The notes beneath the pieces are model-generated. The model saw nothing but the letters and a program-made list of their open reading frames with translations. It was not told the DNA's origin and ran no database searches. A stretch of 64,000 nucleotides of DNA, taken from positions 366,823 to 430,822 of the forward strand of contig NZ_PDKN01000002.1 of NCBI RefSeq assembly GCF_004116335.1, given 5' to 3'. Source of the DNA: Candidatus Marinarcus aquaticus. GTDB lineage: Bacteria > Campylobacterota > Campylobacteria > Campylobacterales > Arcobacteraceae. Of this stretch, positions 17,980 through 26,151 are shown in pieces (position 1 is the first letter of the stretch; every line of letters starts with the position of its first letter). A program made the position numbers and the translations under genes.

Positions 17980-20649
17980 TTACGCTTTTACTGGGTTGAT
18001 TTTAGTTGTATCAATATTGTATTTTTTAATTGCTTCAGTTACAACAGATTTCTTTACTTTACCTGCTTTTGCAAGTTGTGCTAATGTTGTAAATACAATA
18101 AAGTTTGTATCCACTTCAAAGAAGTTTCTTAAGTTTGCTCTTGAATCACTTCGTCCAAATCCATCAGTTCCAAGTGCTTTGAAGCTACCTTTTACAAACG
18201 GTACAAGTTGTTCAGAGTATGACTTCATGTAGTCTGTTGCAGATACAATAATATTTTCATCATCATTTCCTAACACTTGGTCTACATATGGCACTTCATC
18301 TCCATCAATGCTTAAGAGGTTATTTCTCTCTACATCTTGTGCTTGTCGAGTTAACTCATTGTATGAAGTCACAGAGTAAATATCTGAAGCAATACCGTAC
18401 TCTTCAGCTAAGATATCAGCAGCTGCTAACACTTGTTGGAAGATTGAACCAGAACCTAAAAGTTTAACTTTATAGTTGTTTTTCGCTTTTTTAGAATCAA
18501 ATTTATAGATACCTTTAATGATTCCCTCTTCTACGCCTTCAGGCATTGCAGGTTGTTTGTAGTTTTCGTTCAGTGTTGTAAGATAGAAGAATACATCCTC
18601 TTGCGCTTCACCGTACATTCTTTCAATACCGTTCAGTGTAATAACCGCAACCTCATAACCAAATGTTGGATCATACGTTACACAGTTTGGAATTGTGTTT
18701 GCAATGATGTGGGAGTGTCCATCTTCGTGTTGTAATCCTTCACCATTCAGTGTTGTTCGTCCAGATGTACCACCAACTAAGAAACCTCTTGCTTTTTGGT
18801 CACCTGCTGCCCAACACATATCACCTGTTCTTTGGAATCCAAACATTGAGTAGAATACATAAAATGGAATCATAGGGCAGTTATTAACAGAATAAGAAGT
18901 AGCTGCAGCTGTCCAAGAACCCATTGCACCTAACTCATTAATACCTTCTTGAAGTACTTGTCCTTTTTTATCCTCTTTATAGTAAGCCACTTGGTCTTTA
19001 TCTTGTGGGATATATTTTTGACCTTCAGATGAGTAGATACCTACTTGTCTGAACATCCCTTCCATACCAAATGTTCGTGCTTCATCAGGAACGATTGGAA
19101 CAATTCTTTTACCAATTTTCTTATCTTTAATTAATACATTAATAACTCTTACAAAAGCCATTGTTGTAGAAATTTCTCGATCACCCGAACCTTTTAATAC
19201 TGCATCAAATGCACTTAAAGCAGGTAATTCAAGTTTCTCTGTAAACTTCTCTCGTCTTTGTGGTACTGCTCCACCAAGTGCTGTTCGTCTGTCTTTCATG
19301 TATTGCATTTCAGGTGAATCTTCCGCTGGTCTGAAGTACGAGAATTTTTCTATCTCTTCATCAGAAATTGGAATATTAAATCTGTCTCTGAATTGTCTTA
19401 ATGAAGCCATATCAACTTTCTTAACACCGTGAGCAATATTTTTACCCTCAGCTGCTTCACCCATACCGTAACCTTTTACAGTTTTAGCTAAAATTACTGT
19501 TGGTTTATCTTTTGTCTCTTGCGCTTTTTTAAATGCGGCATAGACTTTTACTGGGTCGTGACCACCACGGTTGAGTTTCCAGATATCATCATCGCTCATG
19601 TTTTCAACCATTTTAGCTGTTTCTGGGTGTTTATTAAAGAAGTGCTCTCGTGTATACGCTCCACCTTTTTGTTTAAAGTTTTGGTATTCACCATCCACAG
19701 TCTCTTCCATAAGTTGAAGAAGTTTTCCGTCTTTATCTTTTTCTAATAATGGATCCCATTGTCGTCCCCAGATTACTTTGGTTACTTCCCAACCTGCACC
19801 TCTGAACTGTCCTTCTAATTCTTGGATAATTTTTCCATTACCTCGTACAGGTCCATCAAGACGTTGTAAGTTACAGTTAATAACAAATACTAAGTTATCC
19901 AAACCTTCTCGTCCTGCAAGTCCAATTGCACCTAAAGATTCAGGTTCGTCACACTCACCATCACCCATGAAACAGTATACTTTTTGATTACTGCAATCTT
20001 TAATGCCTCTATCAGTTAGGTATTTTAAAAAACGCGCTTGATAGATTGCTTGAATTGGTCCAAGTCCCATCGATACTGTTGGGAATTGCCAATAATCAGG
20101 CATGAGTTTTGGGTGTGGGTACGAAGAGAGACCTTTTCCATGCGTCTCTTGTCTGAAGTTATCCATTTGCTCTTCAGAAATTCGTCCTTCAACGAAACTT
20201 CTGGCATAAATACCTGGAGCAATATGTCCTTGGAAGAATACTAAATCTCCTCCATCGTTATCATTTGGTGCTTTAAAAAAGTGATTAAAACATACATCAT
20301 AAAGTGTTGCAGATGATTGGAATGACGAGATATGTCCTCCAAGTTCTAAACCTTTTTTTGATGCTCTTTGCACCATAATTTGTGCATTCCATCTTACAAT
20401 TGATCGGATTTTTCTCTCTAAATCTCTGTTGCCTGGCATAGCAGGTTCTTGATCAACTGGGATTGTGTTTACATACGCAGTTGTAGCGCTGTAAGGTAAA
20501 TACGCACCACTTCTTCTGGCTTTATCGATGAGCTTTTCTAAAATGTAGTGAGCTCGTTCACTCCCCTCCTCTTCGATGAGTGCTTCTAATGCCTCTATCC
20601 ATTCTTGCGTTTCAGATGGATCAACATCTTCTAAATTCAAAATAGACAT
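17980..20649 (-). CDS. aceE: pyruvate dehydrogenase E1, homodimeric type
   Basis: An 889-residue thiamine diphosphate enzyme that decarboxylates pyruvate and passes the acetyl group to lipoyl-E2. The TPP/Mg motif is GDGECDEPESLGAIGLAGRE through VINCNLQRLDGPVRGNGKI near residue 230. The length and motifs match the homodimeric AceE of gamma-proteobacteria rather than the split E1 alpha/beta type. AAAGGGAAC precedes the ATG. It heads aceE-aceF-lpd. Many Campylobacterota use pyruvate:ferredoxin oxidoreductase instead, so a full PDH set implies a more oxic metabolism (family knowledge; not checked for this genome). Confidence 0.96.
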   Translation of the reverse strand: MSILNLEDVDPSETQEWIEALEALIEEEGSERAHYILEKLIDKARRSGAYLPYSATTAYVNTIPVDQEPAMPGNRDLERKIRSIVRWNAQIMVQRASKKGLELGGHISSFQSSATLYDVCFNHFFKAPNDNDGGDLVFFQGHIAPGIYARSFVEGRISEEQMDNFRQETHGKGLSSYPHPKLMPDYWQFPTVSMGLGPIQAIYQARFLKYLTDRGIKDCSNQKVYCFMGDGECDEPESLGAIGLAGREGLDNLVFVINCNLQRLDGPVRGNGKIIQELEGQFRGAGWEVTKVIWGRQWDPLLEKDKDGKLLQLMEETVDGEYQNFKQKGGAYTREHFFNKHPETAKMVENMSDDDIWKLNRGGHDPVKVYAAFKKAQETKDKPTVILAKTVKGYGMGEAAEGKNIAHGVKKVDMASLRQFRDRFNIPISDEEIEKFSYFRPAEDSPEMQYMKDRRTALGGAVPQRREKFTEKLELPALSAFDAVLKGSGDREISTTMAFVRVINVLIKDKKIGKRIVPIVPDEARTFGMEGMFRQVGIYSSEGQKYIPQDKDQVAYYKEDKKGQVLQEGINELGAMGSWTAAATSYSVNNCPMIPFYVFYSMFGFQRTGDMCWAAGDQKARGFLVGGTSGRTTLNGEGLQHEDGHSHIIANTIPNCVTYDPTFGYEVAVITLNGIERMYGEAQEDVFFYLTTLNENYKQPAMPEGVEEGIIKGIYKFDSKKAKNNYKVKLLGSGSIFQQVLAAADILAEEYGIASDIYSVTSYNELTRQAQDVERNNLLSIDGDEVPYVDQVLGNDDENIIVSATDYMKSYSEQLVPFVKGSFKALGTDGFGRSDSRANLRNFFEVDTNFIVFTTLAQLAKAGKVKKSVVTEAIKKYNIDTTKINPVKA

Positions 20650-21090
20650 CTATGTTCCCTTTCATTGTAATTTTGGTTAATACTTAAATTAGTTTTAACT
20701 TGTTGAATTAAAATAATACTCTAATAAACTTATTCCACTGTTACTGTTTTAGACTAACAATTTACCATAAGGAAATTCAATTTTTCAGATAAATTGAACT
20801 TATCTCACATAATAAAATTGAAAAATTTATATAAAAAAATTAAATTTCATTTAAGAAATAGTATTTTTATATATCCTAATTATGATAATTAAGTTCAATT
20901 ATCACAAAAAATGTACGTTTTATGTACCTTTTTTCACATATTGTTCATATATATAAATCTTTTCTTAAAGAAATAAACTACTCTTTACAATATTAGGATT
21001 ATCTTTCAATAATCGTTATAATTGACCATAAAAATCAAACCTGATTTTAATATTAAATTATAATTGTATATAACAAAACAAAGAGAAGTC
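20650..21090. promoter_or_regulatory. divergent control region between PDH operon and lipoyl genes
   Basis: A 441-base AT-rich region with no gene. It holds two inverted repeats: TTCAATTT / AAATTGAA at 20776-20798 and TGATAATT / AATTATCA at 20883-20904. Both contain the 11-mer AATTGAACTTA, once on each strand (20792-20802 on plus, 20890-20900 on minus). These could be operators for a regulator shared by the two divergent units, but no cognate regulator is adjacent. Confidence 0.5.
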
Positions 21091-21804
21091 ATGAAAAAAG
21101 GGATGAAGTTACGATTTATAAGAACAGAAGCGTTGGATGCTGCACAAAATATGGCAGTTGATAAAGCATTGGCTCTGACTTATAAAAAAGATCATCTACC
21201 TATTTTTCGACTCTATACTTGGCAACCATCATTTACGATCGGTGTATCGCAAATATTAGATGATTATAACACAAAATTTGAAGAATTCAAAAACAATAGC
21301 GCCAAACGTATGACCGGTGGAGGTGTTTTATTTCATGGACATGACGTCTCATACAGCTTGGTCTTACCCAGTGAAGAATTTAAAAATTTAAGTGTTAAAG
21401 AGAGCTACGAGCAAATTTGTTCTTTTCTTTTGACTTTTTATGCATCGCTTGGTTTGAATGCACACTATGCAAAAGACTTAGAGGGAATCAATTTGAGTAA
21501 AAGTGAGTTTTGTCAAGTAGGATTTGAGGCTTATGATATAATAATAAATGGTGTTAAAATAGGTGGAAATGCACAAAAGCGTACAAAAAATATGATTTTT
21601 CAACACGGTTCAGTGCCACTGTTTACATCAAAAGTAGATCAAAAAATTGGACACTCTTTACAAGATATTGATGTAAATATTGATTTTGAAACCTGTATAG
21701 ACAAACTGAAAGATGCTTTTGAAAAAACATTTGAGTGTGAGCTTATTGATGATGAGCTTAACGACGAAGAAGAACAATATTTAAATGATATTTTAAAGGA
21801 CTGA
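21091..21804 (+). CDS. lipoyl-group octanoyltransferase or lipoate-protein ligase
   Basis: A member of the LplA/LipB/LipM superfamily, 237 residues from the ATG at 21091, which has AAGAGAAG upstream; a TTG frame extension to 21064 is less likely. Motifs are RMTGGGVLFHGHD near residue 73, the lysine loop GVKIGGNAQKR (K156) and QHGSVPL. A Cys at 141 just before GFEAYDI occupies about the place of the acyl-accepting Cys of LipM octanoyltransferases, which favours a transferase over an ATP-dependent ligase. It ends one base before lipA, so the pair would build lipoyl groups for the PDH complex across the intergenic region. Confidence 0.85.
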   Translation: MKKGMKLRFIRTEALDAAQNMAVDKALALTYKKDHLPIFRLYTWQPSFTIGVSQILDDYNTKFEEFKNNSAKRMTGGGVLFHGHDVSYSLVLPSEEFKNLSVKESYEQICSFLLTFYASLGLNAHYAKDLEGINLSKSEFCQVGFEAYDIIINGVKIGGNAQKRTKNMIFQHGSVPLFTSKVDQKIGHSLQDIDVNIDFETCIDKLKDAFEKTFECELIDDELNDEEEQYLNDILKD

Positions 21805-21805
21805 T

Positions 21806-22690
21806 ATGACAATGACGACAACTAAAAAAGTTAATTTTAAAAAGCCAGAATGGTTACGTAAACGAATCACGCCAGCAGCACAAATAGAGATGGAAACACT
21901 TTTAAAAGATGTGGGTGGTTTGCATACGATTTGTCAAGAAGCAAAATGCCCTAATATCAGTGAGTGTTTTGCCAATAAAAATGCCACATTTTTAATCTTA
22001 GGAAACATCTGTACCAGACGTTGCACGTACTGTAATGTGCATACAGGACTTCCTACGGAAGTTGATTTAAGTGAAATAGAGAAGGTAACGACTTCAGTCA
22101 AACATTTAGGACTAAAATTTGTAGTTATCACAAGTCCAGCACGAGATGATTTAAAAGATGGTGGAGCAGAACAGTTTTACCGTGTAACACAAGCGATTTT
22201 AAAAGAATCACCTGATACGCAAGTGGAGATTTTAATCCCTGATTTTAAAGCCAAAGAGGAGTCACTTCAACGCGTGGTGGATTCAGGGGCAGTCATTATT
22301 GGGCACAACATCGAAACCGTACCAAGTCTGTATAAAATACGAAAAAATGCTTCGTATGAGCGTTCACTGCAAGTGCTTAAACGACTCAAAGAACTAGGTG
22401 GAGATAAAATCAAAACCAAAAGTGCTTTAATGGTAGGACTTGGTGAAACACAAGAAGAGATGGTTCAAGTCTTTCAAGACCTTTTAGATGTAGGCTGTAA
22501 GTTCTTAAGTATAGGGCAATATTTAGCACCATCAGGCGATTATGAGAAAGTAAAAGAGTTTGTAACCCCTGAACAGTTTGCTTTATATAAAAGAACTGCT
22601 TTAGACATGGGATTTGAGTTTGTACACAGTACGCCTTATGCTAGAAGTTCATATATGGCACATGAGTATTTAGCGGGTCAAGAGAAGTAA
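21806..22690 (+). CDS. lipA: lipoyl synthase
   Basis: A 294-residue radical-SAM enzyme that inserts two sulfurs into protein-bound octanoyl groups. The auxiliary cluster Cys are C43, C48 and C54 (CQEAKCPNISEC) and the radical-SAM cluster is C69, C73 and C76 (CTRRCTYC). The C-terminal RSSYMA contains the Ser that binds the auxiliary cluster. AAAGGA six bases before the ATG lies inside the previous gene. Together with the upstream transferase it forms a complete lipoylation route. Confidence 0.97.
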   Translation: MTMTTTKKVNFKKPEWLRKRITPAAQIEMETLLKDVGGLHTICQEAKCPNISECFANKNATFLILGNICTRRCTYCNVHTGLPTEVDLSEIEKVTTSVKHLGLKFVVITSPARDDLKDGGAEQFYRVTQAILKESPDTQVEILIPDFKAKEESLQRVVDSGAVIIGHNIETVPSLYKIRKNASYERSLQVLKRLKELGGDKIKTKSALMVGLGETQEEMVQVFQDLLDVGCKFLSIGQYLAPSGDYEKVKEFVTPEQFALYKRTALDMGFEFVHSTPYARSSYMAHEYLAGQEK

Positions 22691-22734
22691 GTATATAAAC
22701 TTCTTTTGAAGAACTTTTTATATAATTATTATTC

Positions 22735-23236
22735 ATAACACATGCCAAAGCCTTGCTTTGGAATCTCTCTTGTGCCTCCGTTCGGAGGTCACGCTTTGCT
22801 ACTTTTCTCAACGCGAGAATAAGTAGCGCAAAAGCGCTGTTTTTAGGCATTGACATACCACAACAAATTTCCAAACCAAATAAACATACGGGTAACTAAG
22901 CTTCTTTTTCTTAACTGCCCAAGTAGCTATCGCCCAAACATTTTTGTCAATAGTAAACTTAGATGACTTCATAGAGTAACGTATGGAAGAAAAAACTCAA
23001 TCCCTGTAAGAGCGCAAATGTGGAAAATATTTTATGGGAAAAGTCGAGGACTGTTTGAGGAGAAAAAAGTGCTCAACGCACTTTATTTGACGAGTTCCGC
23101 AGACGAATAAAATATTTTTTGATTTGAAGGTATTTGCTTTAGCAAACTCTGAAGCCGTTGAGGAGGTTCTTTCTCAAAGAGAGTGCAAGCACAAGCTAAC
23201 TTTCTTTACGGAGAAAGAAAGTAGAGCGAAAAGCTT
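22735..23236. other. non-coding hairpin-rich element
   Basis: About 500 bases, visibly richer in G+C than the flanks, with a row of short perfect hairpins. They are 22745-22761 (CCAAAGC/GCTTTGG), 22775-22788 (CCTCCG/CGGAGG), 22805-22819 (TTCTC/GAGAA), 22825-22838 (AGCGC/GCGCT), 23066-23084 (AAAGTGC/GCACTTT), 23133-23146 (TTTGC/GCAAA) and 23199-23222 (ACTTTCTTT/AAAGAAAGT). No convincing protein is encoded; a 54-codon minus-strand frame (22808-22972) lacks a ribosome binding site. The right edge abuts the stop codon of the orphan gene at 23237. It could be a mobile repeat, a decayed element or a structured RNA. I recall similar-looking sequences in other Campylobacterota but cannot verify this. 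Confidence 0.55.
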
Positions 23237-23569
23237 TTAGCTTATCAATAAAGGTAAGAGTTCTCTTAAAAGCTCAATAAAAAGTACTAAATAATACCCT
23301 CTCTGCATTTTTATACTTTTGTATCTATCAAAAGCATCTTCAGTCAAATAAAATAAATTTGGATCACTAAAATAACTATCAAAGTTTTTAATGTAGTTAT
23401 TTGTTTCTAATTGTTCAATCTGTAAATTGCACTCATTAACAGTTAATATTTTTCCTAATAATTTTTCTAAATCATTTTTAGAAATTTCTAGTCGACTTTT
23501 ATTATAGCTCTCAAGTTCATTAATATTTAAATAATCACCAATTTTAATTAATACTTTATCTTGTCGCAT
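23237..23569 (-). CDS. orphan hypothetical protein, 110 aa
   Basis: A complete frame with a strong ribosome binding site (AAGGAGG four bases before ATG), so very likely expressed. It begins MRQDKVLIKIGDYLN and is charged and helical for about 90 residues. It ends with a hydrophobic or amphipathic tail (YYLVLFIELLRELLPLLIS) that could touch the membrane. I recognise no family. It stands alone between lipA and the peptidase. Its stop codon lies directly against the hairpin element at 22735-23236, so the two may have arrived together. Confidence 0.7.
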   Translation of the reverse strand: MRQDKVLIKIGDYLNINELESYNKSRLEISKNDLEKLLGKILTVNECNLQIEQLETNNYIKNFDSYFSDPNLFYLTEDAFDRYKSIKMQRGYYLVLFIELLRELLPLLIS

Positions 23570-23757
23570 CTTGCCTCCTTATAGTTGAAAAATTATACCA
23601 TATTTTAAACCAATATGCTACTTTTTGTAACACTAATAAATAGATATGTGTATTTTTACCATTTATTTTATAAAGATAATGTAAAAGAAAACAGTAAAAA
23701 TATTTTTGAAATAAAACTATTTTAGATATAATCAACCATTAAATTTGAAGGATTTAT

Positions 23758-25047
23758 ATGCAAGAAGTACTGAACCTATTTAAAACAATCACAGCTATTC
23801 CACGATGTTCAAAAGAGTATCAACCCTTTATAGAGTTTATAAAATCATTTGCCAATGAACATGGATATGAGTGTATGGTTGATAGTGTCAATAATATCTT
23901 ATGTAAAAAAGCTAACTCCCAAGCCAAACTGTGTATTCAAAACCACTATGACATTGTCTGTTTAAGCGATGGATGTGTACCACAAATCATTGAAGAAGAT
24001 GGTTTTTATAAAGCCAAAGACTCAACTTTAGGTGCAGACAATGGTATGGGGTGTTCATATATGCTTCGACTCATGCAGTTAGGGTATGATTGCGAGTTTT
24101 TATTTACGAGTGATGAAGAGATTGGGCTTATTGGAGCCAATGGCATTGAGTTTGAACTGCAAGCCACACAGATGCTTAATATTGACAGTGAGAGCGAAGG
24201 TGAGATTTGTATCGGCTGTGCAGGGGGTGTGGATATTTTTGCATCAACTTCAAATAAAAGCATTGTTGCCAACACTGAAAACCTTGATTTATACGAAATT
24301 GAACTGACCAACCTTCCTGGAGGTCACAGTGGAGTCAATATACACCAAGAAATCCCTAATGCCATTAAACTTATGGCAAAAGCGATTAAAGAGTGTAACG
24401 CAAAGCTTTTAGATATCAATGGAGGTGAGCGAATAAACTCAATTCCAGCGAATGTTAAAGCCATCATTGCAAGTAATACTGCTCCACAAGCCACACATGA
24501 AAATATAACCATCAACAAAGTCAAAGATCCAAGTGAACACTTCAGTGTTTATGATGATGCCGTTATTAATTTTATCTACTCTTTTGCACACGGTGTACGA
24601 GGATTTGATAAAGAGTTAAATGTGGTGCTTACTTCTATTAATTTAGCTAAAGTGCATACAGGGATTGATGAACTCTCGCTTGAACTGAGTGCGCGTTCTA
24701 TGGATAATGATGAGCTTAAACGTATTAAAGATGAAACAGTATGTATGTTGGAGTCATTTGGCTTTACAACACGAACCAGCGGAAAATACCCAGCCTGGAA
24801 ACCAGATATCAATGACTTTACCAATAAAGTTTTGGAAATCTATAAAAAACACTCTCCTGAAGCCTCACTTGAAGCCATTCATGCAGGTTTAGAGTGCGCA
24901 CTATTTAAAGATAAGTTTCCTAACATTAAAGTAGCTTCTATAGGTCCAAACATCTTTAACCCTCACTCAAAAGCAGAAAAAGTAGAGCTTCAATCCGTAG
25001 AAAATCTTTATAAAATAATATTGGACATTGTAAAGGAGGTTGCGTAG
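23758..25047 (+). CDS. pepD: M20 family dipeptidase, PepD-like
   Basis: A 429-residue zinc peptidase related to aminoacyl-histidine dipeptidase. Metal-site motifs are QNHYDIVC (H63, D65), GADNGMG (D94), TSDEEIGLIGANG (catalytic E120 and metal E121), NIDSESEG, and the last His in HAGLECALF. It is shorter than the roughly 485-residue E. coli PepD. It likely hydrolyses small dipeptides in the cytoplasm. GAAGGA precedes the ATG, and a TATAAT about 30 bases upstream makes a conventional promoter. It overlaps the next gene by one base. Confidence 0.88.
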   Translation: MQEVLNLFKTITAIPRCSKEYQPFIEFIKSFANEHGYECMVDSVNNILCKKANSQAKLCIQNHYDIVCLSDGCVPQIIEEDGFYKAKDSTLGADNGMGCSYMLRLMQLGYDCEFLFTSDEEIGLIGANGIEFELQATQMLNIDSESEGEICIGCAGGVDIFASTSNKSIVANTENLDLYEIELTNLPGGHSGVNIHQEIPNAIKLMAKAIKECNAKLLDINGGERINSIPANVKAIIASNTAPQATHENITINKVKDPSEHFSVYDDAVINFIYSFAHGVRGFDKELNVVLTSINLAKVHTGIDELSLELSARSMDNDELKRIKDETVCMLESFGFTTRTSGKYPAWKPDINDFTNKVLEIYKKHSPEASLEAIHAGLECALFKDKFPNIKVASIGPNIFNPHSKAEKVELQSVENLYKIILDIVKEVA

Positions 25048-25742
25048 TGTCTTTTGTTGGTTTTAACCCACAAGCGTTAGCGTTCTTAGATGAGATAAAA
25101 CAAAACAACAATAAAGTCTGGTTTGAAAACAACCGTCATCGTTGGGAAGAGCTGATACTCAAACCCAATAAAGCCTATGTAGAAGAGATGGGGGAGCACC
25201 TGATTGCTTTAGCTCCTTTTATTAAAGCGTTGCCCAAAGTATCAGGATCACTCTTTCGCATCTACCGTGATACTCGTTTCTCTCATGATAAAACTCCCAT
25301 TAAGACTAAGATTGGAATACTTTTCTGGCAAGGAGCAAGCCATCGAATGCAAAGTGCCAGCTTTTATATGCACTACACTTCAAGTGAAGTCTTTCTTGCA
25401 ACTGGGATTCGTACCTTTAAGCCACCTTTACTTAAAAAGTATCGCTCATATATACAAAATGAAAAACATGCCAAAGCACTGCATGATATTTTACAGAAGT
25501 ATGAAAAAGCTGGGATTAAAATAAATGAACCACACTATAAACGATTTCCACAAGGATTTAATGAAGAACAACCTTATGCTTATTTAAGTAAGTTTAATGC
25601 TTTGTATACACAAATGAGTTATAAGCCCAATAAAACGTTTTTCAGTGAAAAAGCCATTGATAAACATTTTGAGTTTTATGAAGCAAGTTTAGAGCTTTTT
25701 GAATGGTTGTATGAATTAACACTTTATAACCCTAAAGATTAG
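25047..25742 (+). CDS. DUF2461 family protein
   Basis: A 231-residue soluble protein of the DUF2461 (TIGR02453) family. Typical features are the N-terminal FLDEIKQNNNKVWFENNRHRW, the SLFRIYRDTRFSHDKTPIKT stretch and FYMHYTSSEVFLATGI. The molecular function of the family is unknown. The start is a GTG that shares its first base with the pepD stop codon and has AAAGGAGG upstream, so the two genes are translationally coupled. Its stop overlaps the stop of the converging gene by four bases. Confidence 0.85.
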   Translation: MSFVGFNPQALAFLDEIKQNNNKVWFENNRHRWEELILKPNKAYVEEMGEHLIALAPFIKALPKVSGSLFRIYRDTRFSHDKTPIKTKIGILFWQGASHRMQSASFYMHYTSSEVFLATGIRTFKPPLLKKYRSYIQNEKHAKALHDILQKYEKAGIKINEPHYKRFPQGFNEEQPYAYLSKFNALYTQMSYKPNKTFFSEKAIDKHFEFYEASLELFEWLYELTLYNPKD

Positions 25743-26083
25743 TCTTGTTCTTTTGCTCGATTGATTTCTGAGACGTATTTGTAGACCATAAAGTCATACA
25801 TCGTTGTGCCACTGTTTCTTGAAAAGAAAGAGAGCATCTCTAAAATACGAAAACTCATTCTAAAAAATGCTGTAAAAGGAATCAGGTAGGTTGCTAAGGT
25901 TTCATATCGTCGATTAGGATAGTAAGAGTCAAACTCCTCTTTTAAACGTTGGAGTTGTTCATTCTCTTCTTCCAACTCTTCTGGATCTTTTGAACGAATA
26001 ACTCGAATTGCTAAAAGCATATTGACCACAAACATAAATGCGTTTAAGTTCCAACCAAAAATAAAAATATCAAAATAGCTCAT
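25739..26083 (-). CDS. hypothetical membrane protein, 114 aa
   Basis: An unrecognised small protein with a hydrophobic N-terminal segment (residues about 3-26, YFDIFIFGWNLNAFMFVVNM). A charged coiled-coil-like stretch rich in Glu follows (DPEELEEENEQLQRLKEEF), then an aromatic, moderately hydrophobic C-terminal half. The ATG at 26083 has GGAGAG upstream; an in-frame TTG at 26095 is less likely. The last four bases overlap the DUF2461 stop (TTAG shared between strands). Function unknown. Confidence 0.7.
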   Translation of the reverse strand: MSYFDIFIFGWNLNAFMFVVNMLLAIRVIRSKDPEELEEENEQLQRLKEEFDSYYPNRRYETLATYLIPFTAFFRMSFRILEMLSFFSRNSGTTMYDFMVYKYVSEINRAKEQD

Positions 26084-26121
26084 ATACTCTCCCAAAAAAG
26101 TATTATAACCAAACTATCCCC

Positions 26122-26146
26122 GTATAAAAGTTTAAAACTTTTATAC
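26122..26146. terminator. hairpin after chemoreceptor gene
   Basis: Near-perfect palindrome GTATAAAAGTTT A AAACTTTTATAC just after the stop of the minus-strand chemoreceptor. It lacks a clear T run on that strand, so it is only a possible terminator. Confidence 0.45.
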
Positions 26147-26151
26147 AAAGA

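Noticed and set aside
20650..21063. tRNA or small RNA gene in the PDH control region
   Set aside because: No cloverleaf or terminator-ended hairpin could be found; only AT-rich palindromes are present.
22641..22874. 77-codon minus-strand frame covering the left part of the hairpin element
   Set aside because: It overlaps the end of lipA, lacks a ribosome binding site, and its codons run through several hairpins.
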